This document shows positions 1 to 5,974 of a stretch of DNA of 15,131 bases, in pieces. The stretch's first letter is position 1; every line of letters begins with the position of its first letter. A model generated the notes under the pieces. The model was not told the DNA's origin and made no database searches. It saw only the letters and a program-made list of their open reading frames with translations. Source of the stretch: Deltaproteobacteria bacterium (lineage in GTDB: Bacteria > Desulfobacterota > Desulfobulbia > Desulfobulbales > VMSU01). The position numbers were made by a program, and so were the translations under genes. The stretch spans positions 1 through 15,131 of the forward strand of contig JAJYJA010000047.1 of NCBI GenBank assembly GCA_021789795.1, in the 5' to 3' direction.

Positions 1-62
1 CGCGGACATATACACCTTTACACCTTGCGGCTAGTGCTGGCCAAGGGTTTTCTGGCAAATCT

Positions 63-1067
63 TCATTGCTCCCGTGACCTGACCCAAACAACCAGGGCCA
101 GCAGCGGCGTGGCCGCCAGGGCCGTGAGCGGCCAGCCGAGGCGGGGACGGGCGGCGGCCCAGAGGGCCAGGGGCAGGAGCCAGCAGAGGTTGATGCCCAG
201 CGCCGCCAGGGTGACCGTTTTATGACTTTGGTAGCGGCGGGCCGCCCGCTGGTAGGCGTGGCCGCAATGGGCCGTCCACCAACGCTCCCCGGCCAAGAGG
301 CGCATGGCGAGCGTCCAGGTGGCGTCCACCCAGAAGAGGGCGAGCAGGATGAACCACACCGGCGCCGGCGGCCCGCCGTTTTTCACCGACCACAGGGCCC
401 CGAGCCCCAAGACGTAGCCCAGAAAGCCGCTGCCCACGTCGCCCATGAAGATCGCCGCCGGCGGCCAGTTCCAGGGCAAAAAACCGAGGCAAGCGCCGGC
501 TAAGAGCAAAAGCGGCCAGAAGGAGACCATCCCGCCGCCCCGCGCCAGCACGATGACCGCCGCCCCCAAGGCGACGAAGGCGGCCTCGCTGACGGCCAGA
601 CCGTCGATGCCGTCCATGAAGTTGAACAGGTTGAGCAACCAGACCAACAGCAGGCCCAACGCCAGGTCGAGCCCCGGCCCGGCGGGAATGACAAATCCGG
701 CCACCGCCAGGGCTGGCGCCCCGCCCAGGCCATGGATGCCCAGGGCCACAGCCAGGGCGTGCGCCAGAAGCCGCCAGGCCGGGGAGACATGGCCCCGGTC
801 GTCCAGCCAGCCGACAGTGACGACCAAGAGCGCCCCCAGGCCCGGCAGGGCGAGGGCGGCGAGGCCCAGCCCGGAAGGGCGAGCGACGAGCGGCAGGCCG
901 CCGGCCAGACCCGCCACCATCGCCAAACCCCCGCCCCTGGGGGTAGGCCGGGTGTGGGAGCTGCGCTGGTTGGGAATATCCAGGAGTTGCCGGGACAAGG
1001 CGTAGCGCCGGATAAGGCCGGTAAACGACCAGGAGAGGGCGATGGTAACGGCCAGGGCGAGGATCAT
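63..1067 (-). CDS. WecA/WbpL-like polyprenyl-phosphate sugar-1-phosphate transferase
   Basis: This 334-residue integral membrane protein belongs to the MraY/WecA polyprenyl-phosphate phosphoglycosyltransferase family. Such enzymes move a HexNAc-1-phosphate from a UDP-sugar to undecaprenyl phosphate, the first lipid-linked step of O-antigen or capsule synthesis. Family motifs are visible: an Asp-Asp pair at residues 89-90 followed by RGHVSP, NFMDGIDG at 149-156, FMGDVGSGF at 207-215, and a His-rich cytoplasmic loop AHCGHAYQR near 266-274. The chain is almost entirely hydrophobic segments, as expected for about 10-11 membrane spans, and the length matches WbpL-type enzymes. The ATG at 1067 overlaps the stop of a RhuM remnant as ATGA, and its only ribosome-binding sequence, AAGGAGG, lies inside the remnant's codons. 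The sugar specificity cannot be read from the sequence. The family call is secure; the exact role (WbpL versus WecA type) is not. Confidence 0.9.
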   Translation of the reverse strand: MILALAVTIALSWSFTGLIRRYALSRQLLDIPNQRSSHTRPTPRGGGLAMVAGLAGGLPLVARPSGLGLAALALPGLGALLVVTVGWLDDRGHVSPAWRLLAHALAVALGIHGLGGAPALAVAGFVIPAGPGLDLALGLLLVWLLNLFNFMDGIDGLAVSEAAFVALGAAVIVLARGGGMVSFWPLLLLAGACLGFLPWNWPPAAIFMGDVGSGFLGYVLGLGALWSVKNGGPPAPVWFILLALFWVDATWTLAMRLLAGERWWTAHCGHAYQRAARRYQSHKTVTLAALGINLCWLLPLALWAAARPRLGWPLTALAATPLLALVVWVRSREQ

Positions 1068-1118
1068 GAGAACTGGACCTCCTTGGACTGGGTTTTCCCT
1101 TCCATGGCGCCATGCCGA

Positions 1119-1147
1119 GTGGTTGTCCGGAATTTCCGGACAACCAC
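1119..1147. repeat. Perfect 13-bp inverted repeat with 3-nt spacer
   Basis: The arms GTGGTTGTCCGGA and TCCGGACAACCAC flank a 3-base spacer with no mismatch. The palindrome lies inside the RhuM remnant (codons for VVRKFRTTT), about 50 nt upstream of the glycosyltransferase start. In RNA it would be a stable hairpin in the leader; in DNA it could be an operator-like site. Because it encodes conserved RhuM residues, it may simply be a coding coincidence. Confidence 0.85.
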
Positions 1148-1304
1148 ATCTTCGTCCAGTTCACCCTCCTTGAAGATGTTACGGATATGCTCGGAAATGG
1201 TTTTCTTGCTCTTGCCGAAAAGCTGCGCCATGTGCTCCTGCGTCAGCCAGACCGTTTCCTCCTCCAACCGGACATCGATTTTGATTTTTCCGTCCGGGGC
1301 CTGG

Positions 1305-1325
1305 ATAAGTCAATAAGTCAATAAG
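1305..1325. repeat. 8-bp tandem repeat (ATAAGTCA, about 2.6 copies)
   Basis: Two full copies of ATAAGTCA plus ATAAG lie head to tail at 1305-1325. They sit near the 5' end of the RhuM remnant. Sixteen extra bases put the start codon out of frame with the conserved DNA-binding segment, so this array is the visible cause of the frameshift. Confidence 0.8.
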
Positions 1326-1339
1326 GAGTTCGGAATTGT

Positions 1340-1474
1340 TCATCGCTGCAGCGCCTCGCGGATGGTTTTGACCACCTCGGAGCAGTCCAGATTTCCAGGT
1401 GGATGCGCACAAGGTGGACGGAGGCTGGCTGTGCCGTTGGCTATCTGTTCATGAATATTTTTATCGGCAAACAT
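1340..1474 (-). CDS. Short ORF overlapping the RhuM start; likely C-terminal remnant of an upstream gene
   Basis: This 44-codon frame begins MFADKNIHEQIANGTASL and ends DCSEVVKTIREALQR. Its TGA overlaps the ATG of the RhuM remnant as ATGA, the geometry of translationally coupled operon genes. The overlap and the ordinary amino-acid composition suggest it is genuine coding sequence. No ribosome-binding site precedes the ATG at 1474, and the A+T-rich 91-bp element lies only 8 bases upstream, so the frame may be the tail of a longer protein cut off by that element. RhuM genes often sit beside restriction-modification genes, so such a protein is one possible source. I do not recognise the sequence and assign no function. 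Confidence 0.35.
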   Translation of the reverse strand: MFADKNIHEQIANGTASLRPPCAHPPGNLDCSEVVKTIREALQR

Positions 1475-1482
1475 TTTTTTGC

Positions 1483-1573
1483 GGCATTGTTAATTTGGTG
1501 TAGGTTTATAGAATATAACCTACTAAAATCATGAGATTTTTAGGACTGAAAACTATACCGTATTAACAATGCC
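1483..1573. mobile_element. 91-bp A+T-rich element with 12-bp terminal inverted repeats (MITE-like)
   Basis: GGCATTGTTAAT at 1483-1494 and ATTAACAATGCC at 1562-1573 are perfect inverted repeats bounding 91 bp that is far richer in A+T than its surroundings. Inside is a second stem, GTAGGTT/AACCTAC at 1500-1523, and an imperfect one around CTAAAATC...GATTTTTAG. The right end coincides with the point where the integrase frame loses homology. Short size, terminal repeats, lack of coding capacity and a position at a gene break fit a miniature inverted-repeat element. I see no clear target-site duplication, so a structured junction or decayed insertion-sequence ends remain possible. Confidence 0.45.
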
Positions 1574-1684
1574 CTTCTTTTTTTGGGGTGGGGTAATAAA
1601 CAGAAAAAGACCGTCACCATCAAACAGCTTGTACGGTTTATTCTTGGGCTTGGCCGTGCGGATCGTCGCATCAGTGAGTGACAT
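1553..1684 (-). pseudogene. Truncated P4-type tyrosine integrase (N-terminal fragment)
   Basis: The 43-codon frame begins MSLTDATIRTAKPKNKPYKL and continues FDGDGLFLFITP. This matches the N-terminal arm-binding domain (DUF4102 type) that starts P4-like tyrosine integrases. The start at 1684 is supported by a GGAG sequence about 9 nt upstream. After residue 37 the frame enters the 91-bp inverted-repeat element and stops, so the core-binding and catalytic domains (Arg...His-X-X-Arg...Tyr), which would need about 350 more residues, are missing. It reads away from the 3' end of the adjacent tRNA-Met gene about 200 bp upstream, the standard arrangement for islands integrated at a tRNA. It cannot be catalytically active. 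Confidence 0.8.
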
Positions 1685-1815
1685 GGGGTATTCTCCAAGT
1701 TTGTGCAGTTCAGTCGCCGTTTGGGGGTAACAGCCTAGCGGTAGAGACCACTTCCCCCCAAAGTTACCCCAACCTGCCCTCGGATTGCAACGAATTTTGC
1801 TGAACGTCACCAAAC

Positions 1816-1851
1816 GCAAAAAGCCCGCAATCCTCAGAGGGACGCGGGCTT
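1816..1851 (-). terminator. Intrinsic terminator of the tRNA-Met gene
   Basis: AAGCCCGC at 1821-1828 pairs with GCGGGCTT at 1844-1851. On the minus strand the stem is followed by a run of five T residues. It lies about 35 nt beyond the tRNA 3' end, where a tRNA terminator is expected. Confidence 0.75.
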
Positions 1852-1884
1852 ATGGACTACATCGGACGTTGCCGAATCGTGACT

Positions 1885-1961
1885 TGGTGGCGATGCAGGG
1901 ACTTGAACCCCGGACACTGCGGATATGAGCCGCATGCTCTAACCGGCTGAGCTACATCGCC
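1885..1961 (-). tRNA. tRNA-Met (CAT anticodon)
   Basis: The 77-nt minus-strand sequence folds as a full cloverleaf. The acceptor stem is GGCGATG/CATCGCC, the D-arm GCTC...GAGC, the anticodon stem TGCGG/CCGCA around loop CTCATAT, and the T-arm CGGGG-TTCAAGT-CCCTG. The 3' end is an encoded ACCA. The anticodon is CAT. The acceptor stem is fully paired at the first position, so it is not the initiator type. Elongator Met is the best call, although tRNA-Ile2 with a modified C34 shares this anticodon and cannot be fully excluded. The 3' half is the probable insertion target of the island whose integrase fragment lies just downstream. No second copy of its 3' end occurs in the window. Confidence 0.93.
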
Positions 1962-1962
1962 T

Positions 1963-2103
1963 TTAGGGTGGCCGCAGGGCCACAAAAAAACGATTTATAC
2001 CATAAGCTACCCATAAAATAAAGGGGGTAAATTCGTCTTTTGGAGGTCGTCCTGGCGGCGCCGGGGAGAATTCGGAGCCGTCCACCAAAATAACCTCCAC
2101 CAT
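1963..2103 (-). CDS. Candidate 46-residue small ORF ahead of the tRNA
   Basis: A frame of 46 codons (MVEVILVDGSEF... to a hydrophobic end FILWVAYGINRFFVALRPP) starts at 2103 behind AAGGGAGGGACGA, a good ribosome-binding sequence. It stops one base before the tRNA-Met gene. The C-terminal third could form a short membrane helix with aromatic and basic residues. It overlaps the likely tRNA promoter, and the hydrophobic codons come from A+T-rich promoter DNA, so it may be spurious. No family is recognised. The ribosome-binding sequence is the main reason for listing it. Confidence 0.25.
   Translation of the reverse strand: MVEVILVDGSEFSPAPPGRPPKDEFTPFILWVAYGINRFFVALRPP
1994..2025 (-). promoter_or_regulatory. 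Probable tRNA-Met promoter
   Basis: On the minus strand a TATAAA hexamer (1994-1999) lies about 33 nt upstream of the tRNA 5' end, in an A+T-rich patch that contrasts with its surroundings. The -35 region is poorly defined (TTTATT-like), so only the -10 box carries weight. A GTGGCC/GGCCAC hairpin separates it from the mature tRNA and would fall in the leader. Confidence 0.4.
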
Positions 2104-2177
2104 TCGTCCCTCCCTTACGGCTCCATGCCGTTTTTGCTGTGGTAAATGAAGGGGTTATTTTGTGATCACGGCCTGGT

Positions 2178-2942
2178 TCATTCCTGAGCCGTGGCCGTCG
2201 TCTCTGGCCAGGTGAGGGTGGCGAAGGTGGCGCAACCTTCGGAGTAGTTGGTGACGGTAATCGCAAACCAGGTGATGGCCTCGTTCTCCCGCAGGCGCCT
2301 TCCTATGGCCTTGGCAAGGCGCTCGACACCCAGGGGCTCCACCTCCGGGACGCCTTCCCCAGCGCCGAGATCCGGCCAGCGGAGGGCGGGCGAGGTCACC
2401 GCCTCGATGTCGCGGATCAGGTCTTCGATCCAGATGAAGTGCCGGAGCCGGACGCCGATGCTGGCCAGGCCCCAATGGCCCAGGGAACGGGGCATCAGAC
2501 CGTCGGTCTGGCCGGGGCTGGGCGGGTAGATGGGCACCCGCACCTTGAGGAGCAGGTCGTTCTTGCCGCCCAGCGAGCCGTGCATGGCGCAGCGGTATTC
2601 GGCGCTGATCCTCGCCCCACCGCGCTCGCGGGCGAGGAAGTAGGGGAAGTCAACCTCCATGTGCGCCTCCTCGGCCTGCAACCGTTCCTTCATCTCCGAG
2701 AGGATGGCGTGGAAATTCTTCAGGTTGATCTCGCCCCGGAAGCGGTTCAGGATCTCCACGAACCGGCTCATGTGGGTGCCCTTGAAGTGATGGGGCAGGT
2801 TGACGTACATGTTGACCGTGGCCACGGTCTTCTGGGTGCCGTTCTTCTGGTCGAGAACGGTTAGGGGATAGCTGATGTTCTTGACCCCCACCTTTTGGAT
2901 ATCGATCTTCCGGAAGTCAGGCTGGTTTTGAATATCTTTCAT
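2178..2942 (-). CDS. FolE2-like protein (GTP cyclohydrolase IB family) with altered metal site
   Basis: This 254-residue protein belongs to the FolE2/MptA (COG1469) family. Canonical members open GTP to dihydroneopterin triphosphate for folate or related pterin synthesis. The N-terminal half is typical: MKDIQNQPDFRKI, KVGVKNISYPL, and NMYVNLPHHFKGTHMSRF at 44-61. In the C-terminal half, canonical FolE2 has CPCSKE followed by GAHNQR, and a later IHNHDA motif, which supply metal-binding Cys and His. Here the matching regions read YPPSPGQTDG (139-148), LGHWGLAS (154-161) and YSEGCATFA (233-241). The catalytic Cys and the late His are therefore absent. The protein is full length with no frameshift, so it may be a repurposed or non-catalytic relative. 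It is the last gene of a closely spaced minus-strand run, 54 nt after the response regulator. No strong Shine-Dalgarno precedes its ATG. Confidence 0.85.
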   Translation of the reverse strand: MKDIQNQPDFRKIDIQKVGVKNISYPLTVLDQKNGTQKTVATVNMYVNLPHHFKGTHMSRFVEILNRFRGEINLKNFHAILSEMKERLQAEEAHMEVDFPYFLARERGGARISAEYRCAMHGSLGGKNDLLLKVRVPIYPPSPGQTDGLMPRSLGHWGLASIGVRLRHFIWIEDLIRDIEAVTSPALRWPDLGAGEGVPEVEPLGVERLAKAIGRRLRENEAITWFAITVTNYSEGCATFATLTWPETTATAQE

Positions 2943-2996
2943 GCCGGACGGCTGGGGAGGGGGGAAAACGATGCGGACGGGAAGCGGGCCGGCGGC

Positions 2997-3359
2997 TCAG
3001 GCCGGCAGGGGCAGGTGGCGCTTGACCGCCGCCTTCAGCTCGTCGAGGTTGGCGGACTTAACCAGGTACTCGTCCGAGGCCCAGGACGACAGGTCCTGCT
3101 TGAACTCCTGGTAGGCGGAGCTGAGGATCACCGGCAGGGAGGGGCTGATTTCCTTGATCCGGCGCAGGGCCTCAAGGCCGTTCATGCCCGGCATGTTGAT
3201 GTCGAGAATGACCAGATCGACGGCGAGGGTCGCAAGTTTGCTTATGGCCTCCTGGCCGTTGAAGGCGGAGTGCACCACATAGCCCTCCTCCTCAAGTTCC
3301 TCGCGGTACAGCAGGTGAATGGAGTCCTCGTCGTCCACGAGCAGGATTTGGTTGTGCAT
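2997..3359 (-). CDS. Single-domain response regulator (CheY-like receiver)
   Basis: The 120-residue protein is a lone receiver domain with no output domain. It has the acidic pair D9/D10, the phosphoacceptor D53 in VILDINMPGMNG, the switch Ser at 80-81, and the conserved Lys at 101 (YLVKS). The ATG at 3359 is chosen because MHNQILLVDDE is the normal first strand of a receiver and AGGGAG lies about 8 nt upstream; the frame extends further upstream, but only through sequence antisense or out of frame to galT. No histidine kinase lies in the window, so its phosphodonor is unknown. It follows galT by 53 nt and precedes the FolE2-like gene by 54 nt, suggesting co-transcription with the rpoZ-dnaJ-dksA-galT genes. 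Single-domain regulators usually act by protein-protein contact. Confidence 0.9.
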   Translation of the reverse strand: MHNQILLVDDEDSIHLLYREELEEEGYVVHSAFNGQEAISKLATLAVDLVILDINMPGMNGLEALRRIKEISPSLPVILSSAYQEFKQDLSSWASDEYLVKSANLDELKAAVKRHLPLPA

Positions 3360-3412
3360 GGCGTGTCTCCCTGACTTGTGCCGGCCTGGCCAACGGGCGT
3401 TAGCCGGCGGGT

Positions 3413-4414
3413 TTACTTGAGCGCCGCCTCCCGCAGGTATCGGGCCGCGTCCTCGGGGGGGGTGGGGTTGATGTAGAAGCCCGATCCCCACTCGAAGCCG
3501 GCGATCTGGGTCAGCTTGGGGACGATCTCGAAGTGCCAGTGGAAATGCTCCAGCGGCTCGGAGCGCAGGGGCGCGGTGTGGAGCACGAAGTTGTAGGGGG
3601 CGTTGGGGATGCAGGCGTCTAAGCGGCGCAGGGCCTCGGAAAACACCGAGGTCAGCATCTCGAAGGAACGGTCGTCGGTGGAGGTGTACGAGGAGGCGTG
3701 CTGAGTGGGCAGGATCCACATCTCGAAGGGCGAACGGGGCGCAAAGGGGGTGATGACGATGAAGCGCTCGTTCTCGCAGACGATCCGGGTCTTGTCCCGG
3801 TGCTCCTGGTTGATGATGTCGCAGAAGATGCAGCGTTCCTTGTAGGAGTAATAGGCCCGGCTACCCTCCAGCTCGGAGACGATCATCCGGGGCAGGATGG
3901 GCAGGGCCACGAGCTGGGAGTGGGAATGTTCGAGCGAGGCCCCGGCGGCCCGGCCAAAGTTCTTGAACACCATGACGTAGCGGAAACGCGGGTCGTGGGC
4001 CAGGTCGATCAGCCGGTCGCGGAAGGCGAAGAAGACCTGCGCCATCCGGTCGAGCGGCAGGCAGGTGAAGGATTCCTCGTGGTTGGGCGTCTCGATGATC
4101 ACCTCGTGAGCGCCGATGCCGTTCATCTTGTCGTAGAGACCTTCCCCGGCCTTGTCGAGGTTGCCCTCGATGATCAGGGCCGGGTACTTGTTGGGCACCA
4201 CCCGCAGGTTCCAGCCCGGGGAGTTGGCGGCCTGGGGCGGGGCGCCGTAGCGGAGCACCTCGGAGGGGGTGGTCTTCTCGTTGCCGGGACAAAGGGGACA
4301 AAACCCACCCCGGGCGACGGTGGGCTCGACGATGAAGTCGGTGGGCCGCTTGCCCCGCTCCTTGGAGATGATGATCCAGCGGCCTAGTACCGGGTCTTTG
4401 CGCAGTTCGGGCAT
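3413..4414 (-). CDS. galT: Galactose-1-phosphate uridylyltransferase
   Basis: This 333-residue GalT-family (HIT superfamily) protein exchanges UMP between UDP-glucose and galactose-1-phosphate in the Leloir pathway. It begins MPELRKDPVLGRWIII, a typical GalT start. It has a zinc-binding CPLC at 39-42 and the active-site HSHSQ at 163-167, where His165 would carry the uridylyl group. A second CIFC pair occurs near 195-198, and the C-terminal lobe has HFHWHFEI. The second Cys pair and short length resemble the GalT variants of thermophiles and anaerobes rather than E. coli GalT. It sits 34 nt after dksA. No galK or galE is present, so the role may be general nucleotide-sugar metabolism rather than galactose catabolism. 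Confidence 0.92.
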   Translation of the reverse strand: MPELRKDPVLGRWIIISKERGKRPTDFIVEPTVARGGFCPLCPGNEKTTPSEVLRYGAPPQAANSPGWNLRVVPNKYPALIIEGNLDKAGEGLYDKMNGIGAHEVIIETPNHEESFTCLPLDRMAQVFFAFRDRLIDLAHDPRFRYVMVFKNFGRAAGASLEHSHSQLVALPILPRMIVSELEGSRAYYSYKERCIFCDIINQEHRDKTRIVCENERFIVITPFAPRSPFEMWILPTQHASSYTSTDDRSFEMLTSVFSEALRRLDACIPNAPYNFVLHTAPLRSEPLEHFHWHFEIVPKLTQIAGFEWGSGFYINPTPPEDAARYLREAALK

Positions 4415-4448
4415 TATCTCTCACTCGGCCAGGAGGCGTCGGGCGCCA

Positions 4449-4811
4449 TCAGCCGGCGTGGGCCTTCTCGAAGTCTTCCTGCTTGGTCTTGCAGTCAATG
4501 CACAGGGTGGTCACCGGCCTGGCCTCCAGCCGCTCGACGCTGATGTCGTCACCGCAGCTTTCGCAGACCCCGTAGCTCTCGTCTTCGATCCGGGCGATGG
4601 CCTCCTTGATCTTGACCTGAAGCTTGCGCTCCCGGTCGCGGATTCTAAGTTCGAAACTGCGATCCGATTCCGCCGAGGCCCGGTCGGTGGGATCGGGGTA
4701 GTTGTCGTTCTGCATGGTCATGTCGGAGAGGGTCTTGTCGGCCTCGCTCAACAGCTCGGCGCTCATTGCCTCCAACTTTTTCCGGAAATGCTCCAGGTTC
4801 GCTTTGTCCAT
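4449..4811 (-). CDS. dksA: DksA/TraR-family RNA polymerase-binding factor
   Basis: The 120-residue protein has the DksA plan. An N-terminal coiled coil carries the coil-tip motif DPTDRAS at 40-46 (Asp40 and Asp43 matching the DxxDxA residues that enter the polymerase secondary channel), and a C-terminal four-Cys zinc finger uses C83, C86, C104 and C107 (CESC...CIDC). DksA proteins modulate transcription initiation, usually with ppGpp. This form is shorter than the 151-residue E. coli protein and lacks its N-terminal extension, as is common outside Gammaproteobacteria. It lies 34 nt after dnaJ and 34 nt before galT, in the same run as rpoZ. The grouping of omega, which contributes to the ppGpp site, with DksA fits a stringent-response link. 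Confidence 0.93.
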   Translation of the reverse strand: MDKANLEHFRKKLEAMSAELLSEADKTLSDMTMQNDNYPDPTDRASAESDRSFELRIRDRERKLQVKIKEAIARIEDESYGVCESCGDDISVERLEARPVTTLCIDCKTKQEDFEKAHAG

Positions 4812-4845
4812 GTCGGTGTATCCTCTTGTCCTCTAGGGGGCCTGA

Positions 4846-5958
4846 TTAGTGATGAAACAACTTCTGGAAGAAACCCTCCTCATCCGGCTGGCCGCTGTTG
4901 GTGTCGGGGGTTAGCCCGGCGAACTGGCGCAACAGGTCTTCCTGCTGTTTGCTCAAGTTGGTCGGGGTGAGCACCTTGAAGATGACGGTCATGTCGCCCC
5001 GGCCCGCCCCACGCAGGCTAGGCACCCCCTCGCCCTTGAGCACCAGGGTGTCGTTGGCCTGGGTGCCCTTGGCGATGGTGATGGTCTTGACCCCGTGGAT
5101 GGTGGGAATGTCGAACTTGTCGCCCAGGGCCGCCTGCACCATGGAGATCGGCAGGGTGTAGTAGATGTTCTCGCCCTCGCGCTCGAACAGCTCATGGGAT
5201 TCGACGTGCAGGACGACGTAGAGGTCGCCTGGGTGCCCGCCCTTCCTGCCGCCCTGGCCCTCGCCCTGCAAGCGCATCCGGGCCCCGGTGTCCACCCCCG
5301 CCGGAATCTTGAGCGACACCTTTTTCTTCTTGTTGACCAGGCCGCTACCCCCGCAATCCTGGCAGGGATCGGCGATCGTCTCGCCGGTGCCCTGACAGTG
5401 GGGACAGGTGGAGCTCAGGCGGAAGAAGCCGTGCGCCTGCAACACCTGACCCCGGCCATTGCAGGTCGAGCAGGTCTTGGCCCTGCAGCCCGGACGCAGA
5501 CCGCTGCCCTCGCAGGTCCAGCAGGTCTCGGGCCGGGTGATCTCGATCTCTCGGCTCACCCCGTGCGCCGCCTCCAGGAAGGAGAGCGACAGGTCGTAGC
5601 GCAGGTCGGCGCCGTTAACCGCCCCGCTCCGGGACCGGCGGGAGCCGCCGCCACCACCGCCGAAGTTGAACAGGTCCTCGAAGATGTCGCCAAAGCTTGA
5701 GAAGATGTCCGACGCGCTGCCCGGCCCGTGGTAACCCCGGCTCTGGAGACCCTCCTTGCCGTAGCGGTCGTAGATCTGGCGTTTTTCCTGGTCGCCCAGC
5801 ACCTCGTAGGCCTCGGCGGCGGCCTTGAACTTCTCCTCCGCCTCCTGGTCGCCGGGGTTGCGGTCGGGGTGATGCTTCATGGCCAGCTGACGATAGGCCT
5901 TTTTGATCTCCTCCGCCGAGGCGTTGATCGAGACGCCTAGTACCTCGTAGTATTCCAT
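4846..5958 (-). CDS. dnaJ: Chaperone DnaJ (Hsp40)
   Basis: This 370-residue protein is a complete type I DnaJ, the co-chaperone that stimulates the DnaK ATPase and delivers unfolded clients. The J domain covers residues 1-70 with HPD at 30-32. A Gly/Phe-rich linker spans about 75-106 with a run of six Gly. Four zinc-finger repeats follow from residue 146 to about 207 (CWTCEGSG, CSTCNGRG, CPHCQGTG, CQDCGGSG). The C-terminal substrate-binding domains end in GFFQKLFHH. The start MEYYEVLGV is the normal DnaJ beginning. It lies 16 nt after rpoZ, with no clear Shine-Dalgarno in the gap, so translation may depend on coupling. dnaK and grpE are not in the window. Confidence 0.96.
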   Translation of the reverse strand: MEYYEVLGVSINASAEEIKKAYRQLAMKHHPDRNPGDQEAEEKFKAAAEAYEVLGDQEKRQIYDRYGKEGLQSRGYHGPGSASDIFSSFGDIFEDLFNFGGGGGGSRRSRSGAVNGADLRYDLSLSFLEAAHGVSREIEITRPETCWTCEGSGLRPGCRAKTCSTCNGRGQVLQAHGFFRLSSTCPHCQGTGETIADPCQDCGGSGLVNKKKKVSLKIPAGVDTGARMRLQGEGQGGRKGGHPGDLYVVLHVESHELFEREGENIYYTLPISMVQAALGDKFDIPTIHGVKTITIAKGTQANDTLVLKGEGVPSLRGAGRGDMTVIFKVLTPTNLSKQQEDLLRQFAGLTPDTNSGQPDEEGFFQKLFHH

Positions 5959-5974
5959 GGATCAGCGGCGAATT

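Larger units (their letters stand above)
1064..1343 (-). pseudogene. RhuM-family gene remnant (frameshifted and 3'-truncated)
   Basis: The reading frame from 1267 encodes ETVWLTQEHMAQLFGKSKK, then GELDEDVVVRKFRTTT and HGAMEGKTQ. These are hallmarks of the N-terminal part of RhuM-family proteins (virulence RhuM / DNA-binding protein family), often found near restriction-modification or Fic/toxin genes. The natural start is ATG at 1343 (MNNSELL), but a 16-bp block of 8-bp tandem repeats at about 1305-1320 shifts the frame; removing both units would rejoin MNNSELLI to QAPDGKIKIDVRLEE. Homology stops after KEVQF, where other members continue with a YNLD-type motif. Here a stop follows at once and overlaps the start of the glycosyltransferase gene. 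Only about 85 residues of a protein usually over 300 remain, so it is very probably non-functional. Its surviving segment may now serve only as leader and ribosome-binding site for the downstream gene. Confidence 0.8.

Noticed and set aside
732..1316. Plus-strand open frames across the glycosyltransferase
   Set aside because: They are antisense to a protein with clear family motifs, and their composition is low-complexity Ala/Arg/Pro/Gly.
1483..1573. Integron attC site
   Set aside because: The inverted repeats do not match the GTTRRRY/RYYYAAC core pattern, and no gene-cassette structure is present.
2117..2135. Small ACGGC/GCCGT hairpin with T run on the plus strand
   Set aside because: It has only a 5-bp stem and no plus-strand gene to terminate; it is probably incidental.
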